Source: Halalkalicoccus subterraneus (lineage in GTDB: Archaea; Halobacteriota; Halobacteria; Halobacteriales; Halalkalicoccaceae). From it: a stretch of DNA of 64,000 nt. The position numbers and the translations under genes are program-made. Shown here piece after piece: positions 1-9,440 of this stretch (position 1 is the stretch's first letter; every line of letters begins with the position of its first letter). The notes beneath the pieces were generated by a model. The model was not told the origin of the DNA. It did not search any database and saw only the letters and a program-made list of their open reading frames with translations. The DNA lies in contig NZ_RDQG01000025.1 of the NCBI RefSeq assembly GCF_003697815.1, positions 1 to 64,000 on the forward strand, written 5' to 3'.

Positions 1-1029
1 GTCGGGTTTGGGGAAGTTGACGATCTCGTCGAAGCGTCGCCACGCGGCGGCGTCGAGCTGATCGGGGTGGTTGGTCGCGCCGATCAACAGCACGTCGTCC
101 TGGATCAGGCTCACCTCGTCGATCGATTTCAGGAGCGTGTTGACCGCGCGCTTGATCGCGGCGTGCTCGTCGCTGCGACGCGTCTTGGCGACGAAGTCGA
201 ACTCGTCGATGAAGAGGATACACGGCGAGAGGCGTTTCGCGACCTCGAAGACCTTATCGACGTTTTTGGCCGTTTCGCCCAGATACTGGCTGGTGATCAT
301 CGAGAGTTTGACCTCCACGAACGGCAGGTCCAGATCGTGAGCCAGCGCCCGCGAGGTGGTCGTCTTCCCGGTTCCCGGCGGGCCGACGAAGAGGAGTTTG
401 CCGATCTCGCGCAGGCCGATCTCCGCGAGGTAGTCGCGGTGCTCGATGGCCTTGACGATCTTCTCGATCTCGGCTTCCTGCTGGCCGGTCAACACGAGGT
501 CCTCGAGGGTCATCTCGATCTCCTCGGGCGCGCGGATGTCGACGAGGTCGAGCATCTCCGCTTCCTCCTCGTCGTCGGGATCGAAGTACGTCTCGAGGAG
601 GTTGTCGATCCAGACCCGGTCGGCCCGGATGGGGCGAGCGTTCTCGCGGGCGCGCTCGTAGTCGACCGGAACGTCGATCTCGCGGTCCTCGTAGAAGCCG
701 GAAAGCGTCGGGTTGTTCGCCAGTCGCTCCTCGTCGGCCCGTTTCGCGAACCAGTCGGCGGCCAGATCGGGATCCGACAGCGAGATCCCGCCGGAGAACT
801 CCTCGCGCGTGGTAAAGAGGAGGTCCGAGACCGCCTCCCACGGCTCGGCCACCTCGGTCGCCTCGCGCGCGATCCCCTCGGTCACCGTGAGCGGTCGCTC
901 GATCGATCCACCCTCCCAGAACACCTTACGGTAGTCGGCAGGGAGGTCGTTCTCGTCGAAGCGCTGGTCGGTGCTGTAAGCGTGTGCCGTCAGCAGGAAC
1001 TCGACCACCGGAAGCGCCGAATTGCTCAT
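1..1029 (-). CDS. AAA-family ATPase, single AAA module (3' end cut by window edge)
   Basis: The reading frame starts at ATG 1029 on the minus strand and runs off the left edge, so about 343 residues are present and the C-terminus is missing. An N-terminal region of about 190 residues of unknown fold precedes one AAA module. That module shows Walker A (GPPGTGKTT), Walker B (ILFIDEFDF) and a sensor-type stretch (LLIGATNHPDQLD). The family uses ATP hydrolysis to remodel or unfold proteins; the substrate cannot be told from sequence. It is divergent from the regulator at 1157. A proteasomal or Cdc48-like role is possible, but only one AAA domain is visible and no partner gene lies here. Confidence 0.85.
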   Translation of the reverse strand, partial: MSNSALPVVEFLLTAHAYSTDQRFDENDLPADYRKVFWEGGSIERPLTVTEGIAREATEVAEPWEAVSDLLFTTREEFSGGISLSDPDLAADWFAKRADEERLANNPTLSGFYEDREIDVPVDYERARENARPIRADRVWIDNLLETYFDPDDEEEAEMLDLVDIRAPEEIEMTLEDLVLTGQQEAEIEKIVKAIEHRDYLAEIGLREIGKLLFVGPPGTGKTTTSRALAHDLDLPFVEVKLSMITSQYLGETAKNVDKVFEVAKRLSPCILFIDEFDFVAKTRRSDEHAAIKRAVNTLLKSIDEVSLIQDDVLLIGATNHPDQLDAAAWRRFDEIVNFPKPD

Positions 1030-1125
1030 TCCTAGTAGGGTTACCGGCCCAGATTCTTAACGCCATCGACCCGTCTCCGCTGGTTTCCGCGGCTGATCCC
1101 CGCGAACGACTCGTGCCGTACACAG

Positions 1126-1132
1126 ATTTATG
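1126..1132 (+). promoter_or_regulatory. TATA box of the FilR1-like regulator gene
   Basis: ATTTATG is centred about 28 nt before ATG 1157, the spacing expected for a leaderless haloarchaeal transcript. A second AT-rich run (TTTATATTA, about 1140) is too close to the ATG to serve that start. Confidence 0.45.
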
Positions 1133-1156
1133 TCGTTTGGTTTATATTAGTACACT

Positions 1157-1945
1157 ATGAGCTCCGCCGCGAGCGACCTCCTCGATACCCTCTCTCGACG
1201 CCGGACGGTGATCAGCCGTCTCGGCGACGAGGCGCTCGACAAGCCCGCCCTCACCGAGCGGGTCGACGTCTCGCGCCAGACGGTCAACCGGGCGCTCCGG
1301 GAGCTCGAAACGATCGGGGTCGTCGAGCGGGTGAACGGGAACTACCGGCTGACGCTGTTCGGGCGGCTCGCACTTGCGGAGTTCGAGTCGCTGCTCGCTC
1401 GCTACGACCGGCTCCGTTCGATGCGCGACCTGCTCGAGTATCTCCCGCCGGACACCGAGTTCGACAGCGAGGCGTTCGCGGACGCCGAGGTCACGTACGC
1501 CGACCCACCCGTACCCCACGAGCCGATCCGGGAGTTCGAGGAGCTGGTCGAGGGCGCCCGGACGGTCGTGGGGTACTCGCCGGTCTCGTTCCCGCAGTAC
1601 GTCACGGTGTTCCACCGCCAGAGTACGGGGACCGACACGGAGATCGAACTCTACCTCGACGCCGCGCTGGTCCGTTCGCTCCACCGGGAGTACGAGACGG
1701 AATTTCGCGAGACGCTCGCGGAGCCCAATTTCGCGCTGTACCAGCTCGAAGAGCCGTTCTGCCCGAACATGGGGATCGCCGTCTTCGACGGGACGACGGT
1801 CTGGGTCGGCGTCTACGACGACTCGGGGAACCTGCGGGGGACGCTCATCACCGACGCCGACCGGGCGGTGCGGTGGGCGCGCAACAGCCTGACCGAGTGT
1901 CGGACGCTCGGACGAGCGGTGTCGCTCGACTCGGACGGGGAGTGA
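1157..1945 (+). CDS. Winged-helix transcriptional regulator, FilR1-like
   Basis: 262 residues. The first ~75 residues form a winged helix-turn-helix; the recognition region reads VSRQTVNRALRELE. Residues ~120-255 match the pattern of the methanogenesis regulator FilR1 middle domain that is common in haloarchaeal MarR-like regulators (VVGYSPVSFPQY, LYLDAALVRSL). It is a cytoplasmic DNA-binding protein with unknown ligand and targets. It lies upstream of, and in the same direction as, the thiolase gene (63-nt gap to the thiolase ATG), which makes lipid or acyl-CoA metabolism a possible target. That last point is inference only. Confidence 0.85.
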   Translation: MSSAASDLLDTLSRRRTVISRLGDEALDKPALTERVDVSRQTVNRALRELETIGVVERVNGNYRLTLFGRLALAEFESLLARYDRLRSMRDLLEYLPPDTEFDSEAFADAEVTYADPPVPHEPIREFEELVEGARTVVGYSPVSFPQYVTVFHRQSTGTDTEIELYLDAALVRSLHREYETEFRETLAEPNFALYQLEEPFCPNMGIAVFDGTTVWVGVYDDSGNLRGTLITDADRAVRWARNSLTECRTLGRAVSLDSDGE

Positions 1946-2008
1946 ACTCCTCGTGTACTGCTGGCAGTTGTGACGCCGTTTAAGTCTCCGCCGCCCGAAG
2001 CGGGTACA

Positions 2009-3151
2009 ATGTCATCGGACACCACTCCCGTGATCGTGCAGGCGTTCCGAACCCCACAGGGTAAACAGGACGGCGCGCTCGCGGACGTGCGCAGCGAGGA
2101 CCTCTCGATCCCGCTGATCGACGAGATCCTCGCCGAGACCGGACTGAGCGGCGAGGAGATCGACGACCTGATGTGGGGCTGTGCCCAGCAGCGCACCGAG
2201 CAGGACAACAACGTCGCGCGCGTGATCGCGCTGCTCTCGGAACTGGGCGAGGGCGTCCCGGCGACGACGATCAACCGCTGGTGTGCCTCCTCGATGCAGG
2301 CGATCATCTCCGCCTCCGACGCCATCCGCGCCGGCCAGCGCGACGCGATCATCGCCGGCGGCGTCGAGTCGATGAGCCGCGTACCGATGGACGGCCAGTC
2401 CTACCAGCACCTCCACCCCGAACTGGCGGACCACTACAACGTCGGGGAACTGGAGATGGGAATGACCGCGGAGAAGGTCGCCGAGGAGTTCGACGTCTCC
2501 CGGGAGGAACAGGACGAGTACGCACTGCGGAGCCATCAGCGGGCGGCGGCGGCGACCGACGAGGGTCGCTTCGACGACCAGATCGTCCCCATCGAAACGG
2601 ACGACGGCACCGTCAGCGTTGACGAGGGGATCCGCCACGACACCGACATGGAGACCCTCGCGGGGCTCCCGACGGTGTTCAAGGGTGACGGGACGGTCAC
2701 GCCCGGCAACGCCTCCCAGATCTCCGACGGCGCGGCCGCCACGCTCGTCACGAGCCGCGGGTTCGCCGAGGACCACGGCCTGGAGGTGCTGGCGGAGGTC
2801 GGTTCGAACAACGTTGCCGGCGTCGACCCCACCGTGATGGGAATCGGACCCGTCCCGGCGACCGAGGGTCTGCTCGAACGGACTGGTCGCTCGATCGAGG
2901 AGTACGATCTGGTCGAGCTCAACGAGGCGTTCGCGAGCCAGACGCTCTACAGCCAGCACGAACTGGGGGTTCCCGACGAGAAGTTCAACGTCAACGGCGG
3001 GGCGATCGCGGTCGGCCACCCGCTTGGCGCAAGCGGCGCCCGCCTCCCGGTGACGCTGGTCCACGAACTGATCGAGCGCGATGCGGATCGCGGGCTGGCG
3101 ACGCTCTGTGTCGGATTCGGACAGGGCGCGGCCATCGAGTTCTCGCGATAG
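2009..3151 (+). CDS. Thiolase family protein (acetyl-CoA C-acyltransferase)
   Basis: 380 residues from ATG 2009; an earlier in-frame start at 1970 would add residues that do not look coding. The thiolase hallmarks are present in order: nucleophilic cysteine in NRWCASSMQA (about residue 90), NEAFASQ, GHPLGASGAR and the C-terminal CVGFGQGAA with the second catalytic cysteine. The family condenses or cleaves beta-ketoacyl-CoA. It faces an acyl-CoA synthetase gene across a short convergent gap (3151/3185), which fits acyl-CoA breakdown. Biosynthetic acetoacetyl-CoA thiolase activity cannot be excluded. Confidence 0.93.
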   Translation: MSSDTTPVIVQAFRTPQGKQDGALADVRSEDLSIPLIDEILAETGLSGEEIDDLMWGCAQQRTEQDNNVARVIALLSELGEGVPATTINRWCASSMQAIISASDAIRAGQRDAIIAGGVESMSRVPMDGQSYQHLHPELADHYNVGELEMGMTAEKVAEEFDVSREEQDEYALRSHQRAAAATDEGRFDDQIVPIETDDGTVSVDEGIRHDTDMETLAGLPTVFKGDGTVTPGNASQISDGAAATLVTSRGFAEDHGLEVLAEVGSNNVAGVDPTVMGIGPVPATEGLLERTGRSIEEYDLVELNEAFASQTLYSQHELGVPDEKFNVNGGAIAVGHPLGASGARLPVTLVHELIERDADRGLATLCVGFGQGAAIEFSR

Positions 3152-3184
3152 GCCCGAATCCGACGGCTCGATGGACGGTTGAGA

Positions 3185-4855
3185 CTACTCCCCGAACTCC
3201 GACTGTTCCTGCTCTCGAAGCTCGATCCGGCGGATCTTCCCGCTGGAGGTCTTGGGGAGTTCCTCGACGAACTCCACCCGTCGAGGATACTTGTAGGGAG
3301 CCGTCTCCTCCTTCGTGAACTCCTGGATTTCTCTCTCTAACTCCTCGCTTCCCTCGTAGCCCTCCGCGAGAACGACGTAGGCTTTCACGACGTTGCCCCG
3401 CTCCTCGTGGGGACTCTCGACCGCCGCCGCCTCCGCGACCGCCTCGTGAGAGACGAGCGCGTCCTCGACCTCGAAGGGACCGATCCGATACCCTGCCGAG
3501 ATGATGATGTCGTCGGCCCGCCCCTCGAAGAAGAAGTATCCGTCCTCGTCGCGACTCGCCAGATCGCCGGTCCGGTAGTACTCGCCGTGGAAGGTCCGCT
3601 CGTCAAGGCGGGGCTTTTCATAGTATCCGTCGAAGACACCCGGACAGTCGACCGGAACGGCGACCTCGCCGATCTCGCCGTCGTCGACCTCTTCTTCCTC
3701 CTGCGTGTCGATGATCGTCGTCCCCATGCCCGGCGCGGGTTTGCCCATGCTGCCGGGCTTGACCTCGATCCCGGGGTGGTTCGTGACGAGCGCCACGGTC
3801 TCGGTCTGGCCGTAGCCGTCTCGCGGCGTCACGTCGAAGGCCTCCTGGATCTCCTCGATCGGTTCTCTGTTCAATGGCTCGCCCGCCGAGAGAGCGTCGG
3901 TGAGTTCGAGTTCGTACGCCGAGAGGTCGGCCTGCGTGAACATCCGATACTGGGTCGGGACCGCACACAGCCGGGTGACGCCCTCCTGTTCTATCAGCGA
4001 GAGAAATCTTTCAGAAGCGAACTCGCCGTCGTAGATGAGCTGGGTCGCGCCCGCGGTGAGCGCCACGCCGACGGGGCTCCAGAACCACTTGGCCCACCCC
4101 GTTCCCGTGGTCGCCCACAGCAGTTCGGATTCGAGGTCCGTCTCCTCGTCGATCCCCCACCAGTAGGGGCCGTTGACACGCGAAAAACAGTGCATCCAGC
4201 GGTGTTTGTGGAGGACGGGTTTGGGTTTCCCAGTGGTACCGGAGGTGTAGTTGATCGTCATCGGGTCCTCGGCACCCAGATCTGGCCCGTCGAACTCGTT
4301 CGAACCGTCGTCGACGAGGTCGGCGTACTCGTACCAGCCGTCGGGCCGTTCCTCGGTGTCAACCCCCTCCTCACGGCCCTCGGGCGGTCGGCGCGCGCCC
4401 CCAACGACGATCACCCGTTCTATCGGGGTGTCCTCGACGACGGGTTCGACCATCTCGATCAGCGACTCGTGACAGACGATCGTCCCCGCGCCACAGTCCT
4501 CGGCACGAAACGCGATGTCCTTGGGTTTGAGCATCGCCGAACAGGGAACGAGCACCGCGCCCGCCGCGAGCGCACCTAGTTGAACCGAGAAGACGTTCGG
4601 GTGGCGCGGCAGGAGGTGCATCACGCGGTCACCCGTCCCGACGCCGAGATCCGAAAGGGCGTTCCCGAACCGGTTCATGTCGGCGAGGAGCTCGCCGTAG
4701 GTGCGCTCGTTGCGCCCCCCGGAGGCGCTGATGAAGGCGATCGCCGTCCGCTCGCCGAACGCCTCTGCGTGCCCGCGGATCACGTCGGGCAGGTTGTAGT
4801 CGTCGGGAATCTCCCACTCGAACGCCGCGACCTCCTCCTCGTAATCGAGTGCCAT
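3185..4855 (-). CDS. AMP-forming acyl-CoA synthetase, medium-chain (ACSM) type
   Basis: 556 residues from ATG 4855; an upstream ATG at 4876 is possible but less likely. ANL-superfamily motifs are complete: INYTSGTTGKPKP (phosphate-binding loop), DGYGQTETVAL, YRTGDLASRD, the hinge ADDIIISAGYRIGP and the catalytic lysine in LPKTSSGKIRR near the C-terminus. It would activate a carboxylic acid with ATP and CoA, giving acyl-CoA and AMP. A TATA-like CATTTATCG sits upstream on the minus strand, so it probably has its own promoter and is not simply read through from the aldehyde oxidoreductase gene 60 bp upstream. Confidence 0.93.
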   Translation of the reverse strand: MALDYEEEVAAFEWEIPDDYNLPDVIRGHAEAFGERTAIAFISASGGRNERTYGELLADMNRFGNALSDLGVGTGDRVMHLLPRHPNVFSVQLGALAAGAVLVPCSAMLKPKDIAFRAEDCGAGTIVCHESLIEMVEPVVEDTPIERVIVVGGARRPPEGREEGVDTEERPDGWYEYADLVDDGSNEFDGPDLGAEDPMTINYTSGTTGKPKPVLHKHRWMHCFSRVNGPYWWGIDEETDLESELLWATTGTGWAKWFWSPVGVALTAGATQLIYDGEFASERFLSLIEQEGVTRLCAVPTQYRMFTQADLSAYELELTDALSAGEPLNREPIEEIQEAFDVTPRDGYGQTETVALVTNHPGIEVKPGSMGKPAPGMGTTIIDTQEEEEVDDGEIGEVAVPVDCPGVFDGYYEKPRLDERTFHGEYYRTGDLASRDEDGYFFFEGRADDIIISAGYRIGPFEVEDALVSHEAVAEAAAVESPHEERGNVVKAYVVLAEGYEGSEELEREIQEFTKEETAPYKYPRRVEFVEELPKTSSGKIRRIELREQEQSEFGE

Positions 4856-4915
4856 ACATCCCCATCCGAATCCCACACGATAAATGGTTGCACCGCCGAG
4901 CGATCTGCTCCGCGG

Positions 4916-6583
4916 TCAGTCGTCCGCGGAAGCGGCCGAAACGGTGCCGTCATCGTTCCAGCCCCGAACCGCATAGTACTCCGAGAGGGCGTCCTCGAAC
5001 CCCTCCAACTGCTCGGCGTAGGGAAGGGTATCGTCCGCACGGTCGAACCCGCGGCGATTGTTGAACTCGCGTTCTATCTCGACGACGCGCGCGCCGACCT
5101 CGAGCAGGTCCTCGTGGTCGGCCGAAAACAGCGCCTCATACCTGTCGGGGTTCATGATCCCCCGAGAGAACCGACAGACGATCCCACAGTCCTCCAGCGC
5201 GCGAGCGTTCTCCTGCCGGACGACCGCCTCGGGTTTCCCCTCGAAGCCGCCCTGCGGGAAGGCGTCGTCCTTCCCCACCAGCGGGTACTCCCACGCGTAA
5301 AACGTCGAATACATGTGGTCCGCGCCGCGGTTCGCGACCGCGTAGGCCAGCCCCTGGCCGTGCAGCGTCCGGCCCTCGTGGCCCGCAAACGAGAGGTGCT
5401 TGACCGTCCAGTTTCCGACGCCGAGCTCCTTGTGGGCGCGGCTGATTCCCTCGGCGAGCGTGTCGCCGATCCCCTCCCGGCGGGCGATCTTTTCGACCGT
5501 CTCGTGGATCAGTTCGGCGTCGCCAAAGGCGTCCTCGCTCGCGAGATAGCCTGCCACGGTGTTGCCACACGAGATGGTGTCAAGGCCGAGTTCGTCACAG
5601 AGCTCGTTCGACTGCATCACGTCGACGATGTCGTCGATCGCGCAGTTCGAGCCGAAGGCCATCACCGTCTCGAACTCGGGGCCCTCGGTTTCGACGCCGC
5701 GCTCCTCGTCCTTGGTCGGGAGCTTGCAGGCGAAGGCACACGCCGAACAGGTGCCCTTCTTGAACTTCTTCTCCTCGACGCGATCCCCGTTGATCCCCTC
5801 CGCGTCCTCGAACTGTTGCTCGGAGAAATACCGGGTCGGGAGGCCGTTGACCTCGTTGGCGAGGTCCGTTACTGACGTCGTTCCCTGCCGCTTCATGATG
5901 TGATCGGTGGTCGCGGCCTCGCGGTGGACGTCGTTCTGGACGTCGGGGATCTCGATCTCGGGATGGGAATCGCCGTCGAAGGTGATCGCCTTGACGTTCT
6001 TCGAGCCCAGCACCGCCCCGAGTCCGCCCCGGCCGAACGCCCGCGATTCGGTGGTCATGATCGAGGCGAACTTCACCAGGTTCTCGCCGGCGGGCCCGAT
6101 CGCGACCGCGTGTTCCTCGTTCAGGTCGCGCTCGTGTTCTACGTATTCGGTCACCTCGGAGACGAGCGCGCCCTCTAGATCGGGGACCGGATCGAACTCG
6201 ACGCCCTCGTCGGTGACGTGGATCGCGACCGGTTCGTCGCTCTCTCCTATGAGTTCGATCGCGCCGTAGCCCGTCCCGGCGAGGTTGCGCGAGACGAACC
6301 CGCCGGCGTTCGAGGAGACGAGTCCCCCCGTGAGCGGCGAGAGCGCGGTCGCGTTCGTCCGGCCCGTGTAGCTCATCCGGCTGGCCTGCATCGGGCCGGT
6401 GGTGAAGTACAAGCGGTTTTCCGGTCCCAGCGGATCGGCATCGAAGGGAACCCGCTCGAAGGCGAGTTTCGTCCCGACGCCGCGCCCGCCGATGAAGCTC
6501 GAAAGAACGTCGTCGATGTCCTCCGTGTCGTGACTGCGCTCCCCGAGATCGATCGAGCACAGCGGTCCGTCTGCGTGAAGCAT
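4916..6583 (-). CDS. aor: Aldehyde ferredoxin oxidoreductase (tungsten/molybdopterin)
   Basis: 555 residues. The N-terminal AOR domain has the expected glycine-rich start (FIGGRGVGTKLAFE) and the pterin-binding SRAFGRGGLGAVLGSKN. The 4Fe-4S ligands CSACAFAC (about residue 280) and a late cysteine in CGIVCRF match the CxxCxxxC...C pattern of Pyrococcus AOR. The family oxidises aldehydes to acids with ferredoxin as acceptor and a tungsten-bispterin cofactor. The next gene downstream is an acyl-CoA synthetase, so aldehyde to acid to acyl-CoA is a plausible route. The aldehyde specificity is not readable. Confidence 0.93.
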   Translation of the reverse strand: MLHADGPLCSIDLGERSHDTEDIDDVLSSFIGGRGVGTKLAFERVPFDADPLGPENRLYFTTGPMQASRMSYTGRTNATALSPLTGGLVSSNAGGFVSRNLAGTGYGAIELIGESDEPVAIHVTDEGVEFDPVPDLEGALVSEVTEYVEHERDLNEEHAVAIGPAGENLVKFASIMTTESRAFGRGGLGAVLGSKNVKAITFDGDSHPEIEIPDVQNDVHREAATTDHIMKRQGTTSVTDLANEVNGLPTRYFSEQQFEDAEGINGDRVEEKKFKKGTCSACAFACKLPTKDEERGVETEGPEFETVMAFGSNCAIDDIVDVMQSNELCDELGLDTISCGNTVAGYLASEDAFGDAELIHETVEKIARREGIGDTLAEGISRAHKELGVGNWTVKHLSFAGHEGRTLHGQGLAYAVANRGADHMYSTFYAWEYPLVGKDDAFPQGGFEGKPEAVVRQENARALEDCGIVCRFSRGIMNPDRYEALFSADHEDLLEVGARVVEIEREFNNRRGFDRADDTLPYAEQLEGFEDALSEYYAVRGWNDDGTVSAASADD

Positions 6584-6626
6584 GATACGGGGTTCGGAAC
6601 CCGCATCAATAAAGCTGCGCGCCCGA

Positions 6627-8060
6627 TCACTCGACGGTCGGTTCCGAGGCGGTATCCGCGAGCCAGCGTTCGAGTTTCTCGCGCGGCGGCGGACCGGTCA
6701 GAAGCCCCACGCCGATGAAGAGGACGAGACTCGTCGCCAGCCCGTAGACGATCGGACGGTTCGAGGCGAACCCGTAGGCCGCCATGCTCGCGACGACGAC
6801 GACCGACCCGCCGATGATCGCCGAGAGCGCCCCCTGCCAGGTCGCGCCCTTCCAGAAAAAGGCGCCCAGAATCGGCACGAAGACCGCGCCCGTCAGCAGG
6901 TTGTACGCGAGCGTCAGGGCGTTGACCACGTCCCCGATGAGGACGGCGGCCCCGATCGAGATCGCCCCCAGCACGACGATCCCGACCCGGGAGGTGGCGG
7001 TGTAGCGCTTCTCGCTGGCGTCGGGGTCGATGAAGCGTCGGTAGACGTCGTTCGTAAACAGCGTGCTCGAAGCGAGCAGTGCCGAATCGGCGGTCGACAT
7101 CATCGCGGAGATGAAGCCAGCGAGGATCAACCCGGAGAGACCGACCGGGACGGTTTCGAGGACCATCGTCGGCAGCGCGAGGTCGGGGTTCTCGATCGCC
7201 GGGAACAGCACGAGCGCGATCATGCCCAAGAGGGCGGTTGCGATGCCGTAGACGACCGCATAGGCGCCGGTCGCGACGTTCCCGACCCGTGCCGTGCGGG
7301 GGCTGTCGGCGGTGAAGACCCGCTGCCAGATGTCCTGGCCGATCATGATCCCGAGGAAGTAGAGGAGGAAGTAGGTGAACACCGTTCCCCACCCGATCCC
7401 GCCGGGGCTGAAGTAGGAGGGGTCGAGCTCCGCCTGCAGGCCGGAGATCCCGCCGACCTCGATGAGGCCGAGCGGCAGGGCGAGCGCGAAGACCCCGACG
7501 GTCATCACCAGCCACTGGAGGAAGTCGGTGATCGTCACCGAGAGCATCCCCCCCATGGCCGTGTAGGCGACGACGATGACACCCGCGAGGACGGTCATCT
7601 CCGTGATCCCGTACCCCGAAAGCGCGCTCAGGACGGTCCCGATCGAGATCACCTGCGTGATGGCGATCGTCAGCGCGTAGACGCCCGCGACGGCCGCACC
7701 GACGGTCCCCGAATAGGCATCGAAGCGGCGTTCGAGCACCTCGCCCAGCGTGTAGGCTTTCAGGTTCGCGAGCTGGGTCGAGATCAGTAGGCCGACCGCG
7801 GCGACGCCCAGTCCGAGCCAGACGACGAGCCACGCGCCCGAGATCCCGTACTGGTAGCCCAGCCCGCCGCCGCCGATCGTCGAGGCCCCACCCAGAATGA
7901 CCGCCGACATGACCGGCACGTACATCCACAGCGGGATGTTCCGTCCGGCGACGAGGTACTCCTCCAGGGACTCCGAGCGGCGATAGCCCCAGTAGCCGAT
8001 CCCGAGCATTCCGAGGAGATAGAGAACGATGACTCCGCCGTCGATTGGCGACGCAACCAT
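6627..8060 (-). CDS. Sodium:solute symporter (SSS) family transporter
   Basis: 477 residues from ATG 8060. The longer frame upstream runs into the divergent promoter region and is not credible. About 13 hydrophobic segments are visible, and the N-terminal SSS signature follows the first helix (SESLEEYLVAGRNIPLW). The sodium-site region near helix 8 reads LAGFISAMMSTADS. The substrate is unknown; proline, pantothenate-type and organic-acid transporters all belong to this family. It is divergent from the agmatinase-like gene (8199) with a 138-bp shared upstream region, which leaves amine or guanidino-compound uptake as a possibility. Confidence 0.9.
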   Translation of the reverse strand: MVASPIDGGVIVLYLLGMLGIGYWGYRRSESLEEYLVAGRNIPLWMYVPVMSAVILGGASTIGGGGLGYQYGISGAWLVVWLGLGVAAVGLLISTQLANLKAYTLGEVLERRFDAYSGTVGAAVAGVYALTIAITQVISIGTVLSALSGYGITEMTVLAGVIVVAYTAMGGMLSVTITDFLQWLVMTVGVFALALPLGLIEVGGISGLQAELDPSYFSPGGIGWGTVFTYFLLYFLGIMIGQDIWQRVFTADSPRTARVGNVATGAYAVVYGIATALLGMIALVLFPAIENPDLALPTMVLETVPVGLSGLILAGFISAMMSTADSALLASSTLFTNDVYRRFIDPDASEKRYTATSRVGIVVLGAISIGAAVLIGDVVNALTLAYNLLTGAVFVPILGAFFWKGATWQGALSAIIGGSVVVVASMAAYGFASNRPIVYGLATSLVLFIGVGLLTGPPPREKLERWLADTASEPTVE

Positions 8061-8198
8061 GGCTCGACTGCCCCTTCCGGGGGTATAGGTGCTACGATCC
8101 CACAGCGTTTCTGCAATCCGGCTGACGAACGGCCAGTTTCCAACCGATTTCGGCGCGATCACGGAACGCATAAGCGCCTGCTCCTCGCGCGTCGAGGT

Positions 8199-9215
8199 AT
8201 GACCGAAAACAGCGAGAGCTCGCCCGCCGCCCGATTCCGCGAGCGAGTACCCGAATCGAGCGTCGAACTCGCGTACGCGGGACTCAACACCTTTCTCAAG
8301 GGCGACCCGCGCGACGTCGAGGACCTCTCCGAGAGCGACGTCGGCGTGCTGGGCGCGCCCTACGACTCGGCGGTGAGCAACCGCCCCGGGACGCGCTACG
8401 GCCCCGAGGCCATCCGGCAGGCCAGCGGGTGGTGGGCCTATCTGTCGGGCTACAAGGGCGGGCTGACGAACATGGGCACGGGAGCGCAAGTGGATTTCTC
8501 GAAGCTCTCGGTCGCCGACTGCGGCGATATACCCGTTTTCCCGATGGACCGCGAGACGACCGCCGAGAGCATCACCGCCCACGTCGCGACGGTCGCCCAG
8601 CGAGCGTTTCCCGTATTACTGGGCGGGGACCACTACTGTACCTATCCCGCCGTCCGGGGGTTCGCCGAGGGGATCGACGCCGATTCGGTGGGACTGGTTC
8701 AGATCGACGCCCACACCGATACCGTCGCCGAGAGTGCGGTCTTCGGCGAGCATTTTCACGGATCGAGTACCCACCACATCGCCGATTCGGAGTTCGCGGA
8801 GTACGAAACCGTCAGTCAGGTCGGGATCCGGGGCTACGAGAGCCCCGACTTCTTCGACTTTGCCGACGAAGTTGGACTAAACCTCTTTACGATGAACGAG
8901 GTGCGCGAGGAGGGGATCGAGAGTGTGGTCGAGCGGGCAGTCGCGGCCGCGGCCGATGGCACTGACGCGGTCTACGTCACCTTCGACATCGACGCGGTCG
9001 ATCCGTCCGTGGCCCCCGGCACCGGCACCCCCGTTCCGGGCGGGCTCTCGGCCGAGGAGGCGCTGACGACGATGGACGTATTGGGGGCCAGTGAGGCGGT
9101 GGGCGCGGTCGACCTGATGGAGGTCGCGCCGACCTACGACCCCACCGAGGGGACCTCGCGGCTGGGCGCCTATCTGTTGGTCCGCTTTTTGGAGCAGGCC
9201 TTCGCTGTCGAGTAG
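8199..9215 (+). CDS. speB: Agmatinase/arginase-family ureohydrolase
   Basis: 338 residues. All binuclear manganese ligands are in place: GGDH (142-145), DAHTD (170-174) and DIDAVD (263-268). The family hydrolyses agmatine, arginine or a related guanidino compound to urea plus an amine. The insertion before H(145) and the GEHFHGSSTHH loop (184-193) fit agmatinase-like members better than classical arginases. A divergent SSS transporter lies upstream. Agmatine is the usual annotation in haloarchaea, but guanidinobutyrate or another substrate is possible. Confidence 0.9.
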   Translation: MTENSESSPAARFRERVPESSVELAYAGLNTFLKGDPRDVEDLSESDVGVLGAPYDSAVSNRPGTRYGPEAIRQASGWWAYLSGYKGGLTNMGTGAQVDFSKLSVADCGDIPVFPMDRETTAESITAHVATVAQRAFPVLLGGDHYCTYPAVRGFAEGIDADSVGLVQIDAHTDTVAESAVFGEHFHGSSTHHIADSEFAEYETVSQVGIRGYESPDFFDFADEVGLNLFTMNEVREEGIESVVERAVAAAADGTDAVYVTFDIDAVDPSVAPGTGTPVPGGLSAEEALTTMDVLGASEAVGAVDLMEVAPTYDPTEGTSRLGAYLLVRFLEQAFAVE

Positions 9216-9440
9216 GGCCGACCGTTGGTCCCACCGTCCGTGGGGTAGGGTCTCCGATTGCTCTAGCGCTCTCGCACCAACTCGAGCGTGCACGACTATC
9301 GGATACGGGAGCTATCCGTGTGCCGACCCGACGACCGACGATGCGACCGGCGGACGGGACGAATCGCCGTCAGCCACAGGCAGTACCCTACTAGGAAGGT
9401 AATAATCTGATACATCGGCCGTGCGTACCTCGACCGACCC

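Noticed and set aside
6373-7929. Long antisense frame (about 518 codons) across AOR and the SSS gene
   Set aside because: Arg/Gly/Asp-rich shadow of GC-rich coding DNA; the opposite-strand genes have clear family motifs.
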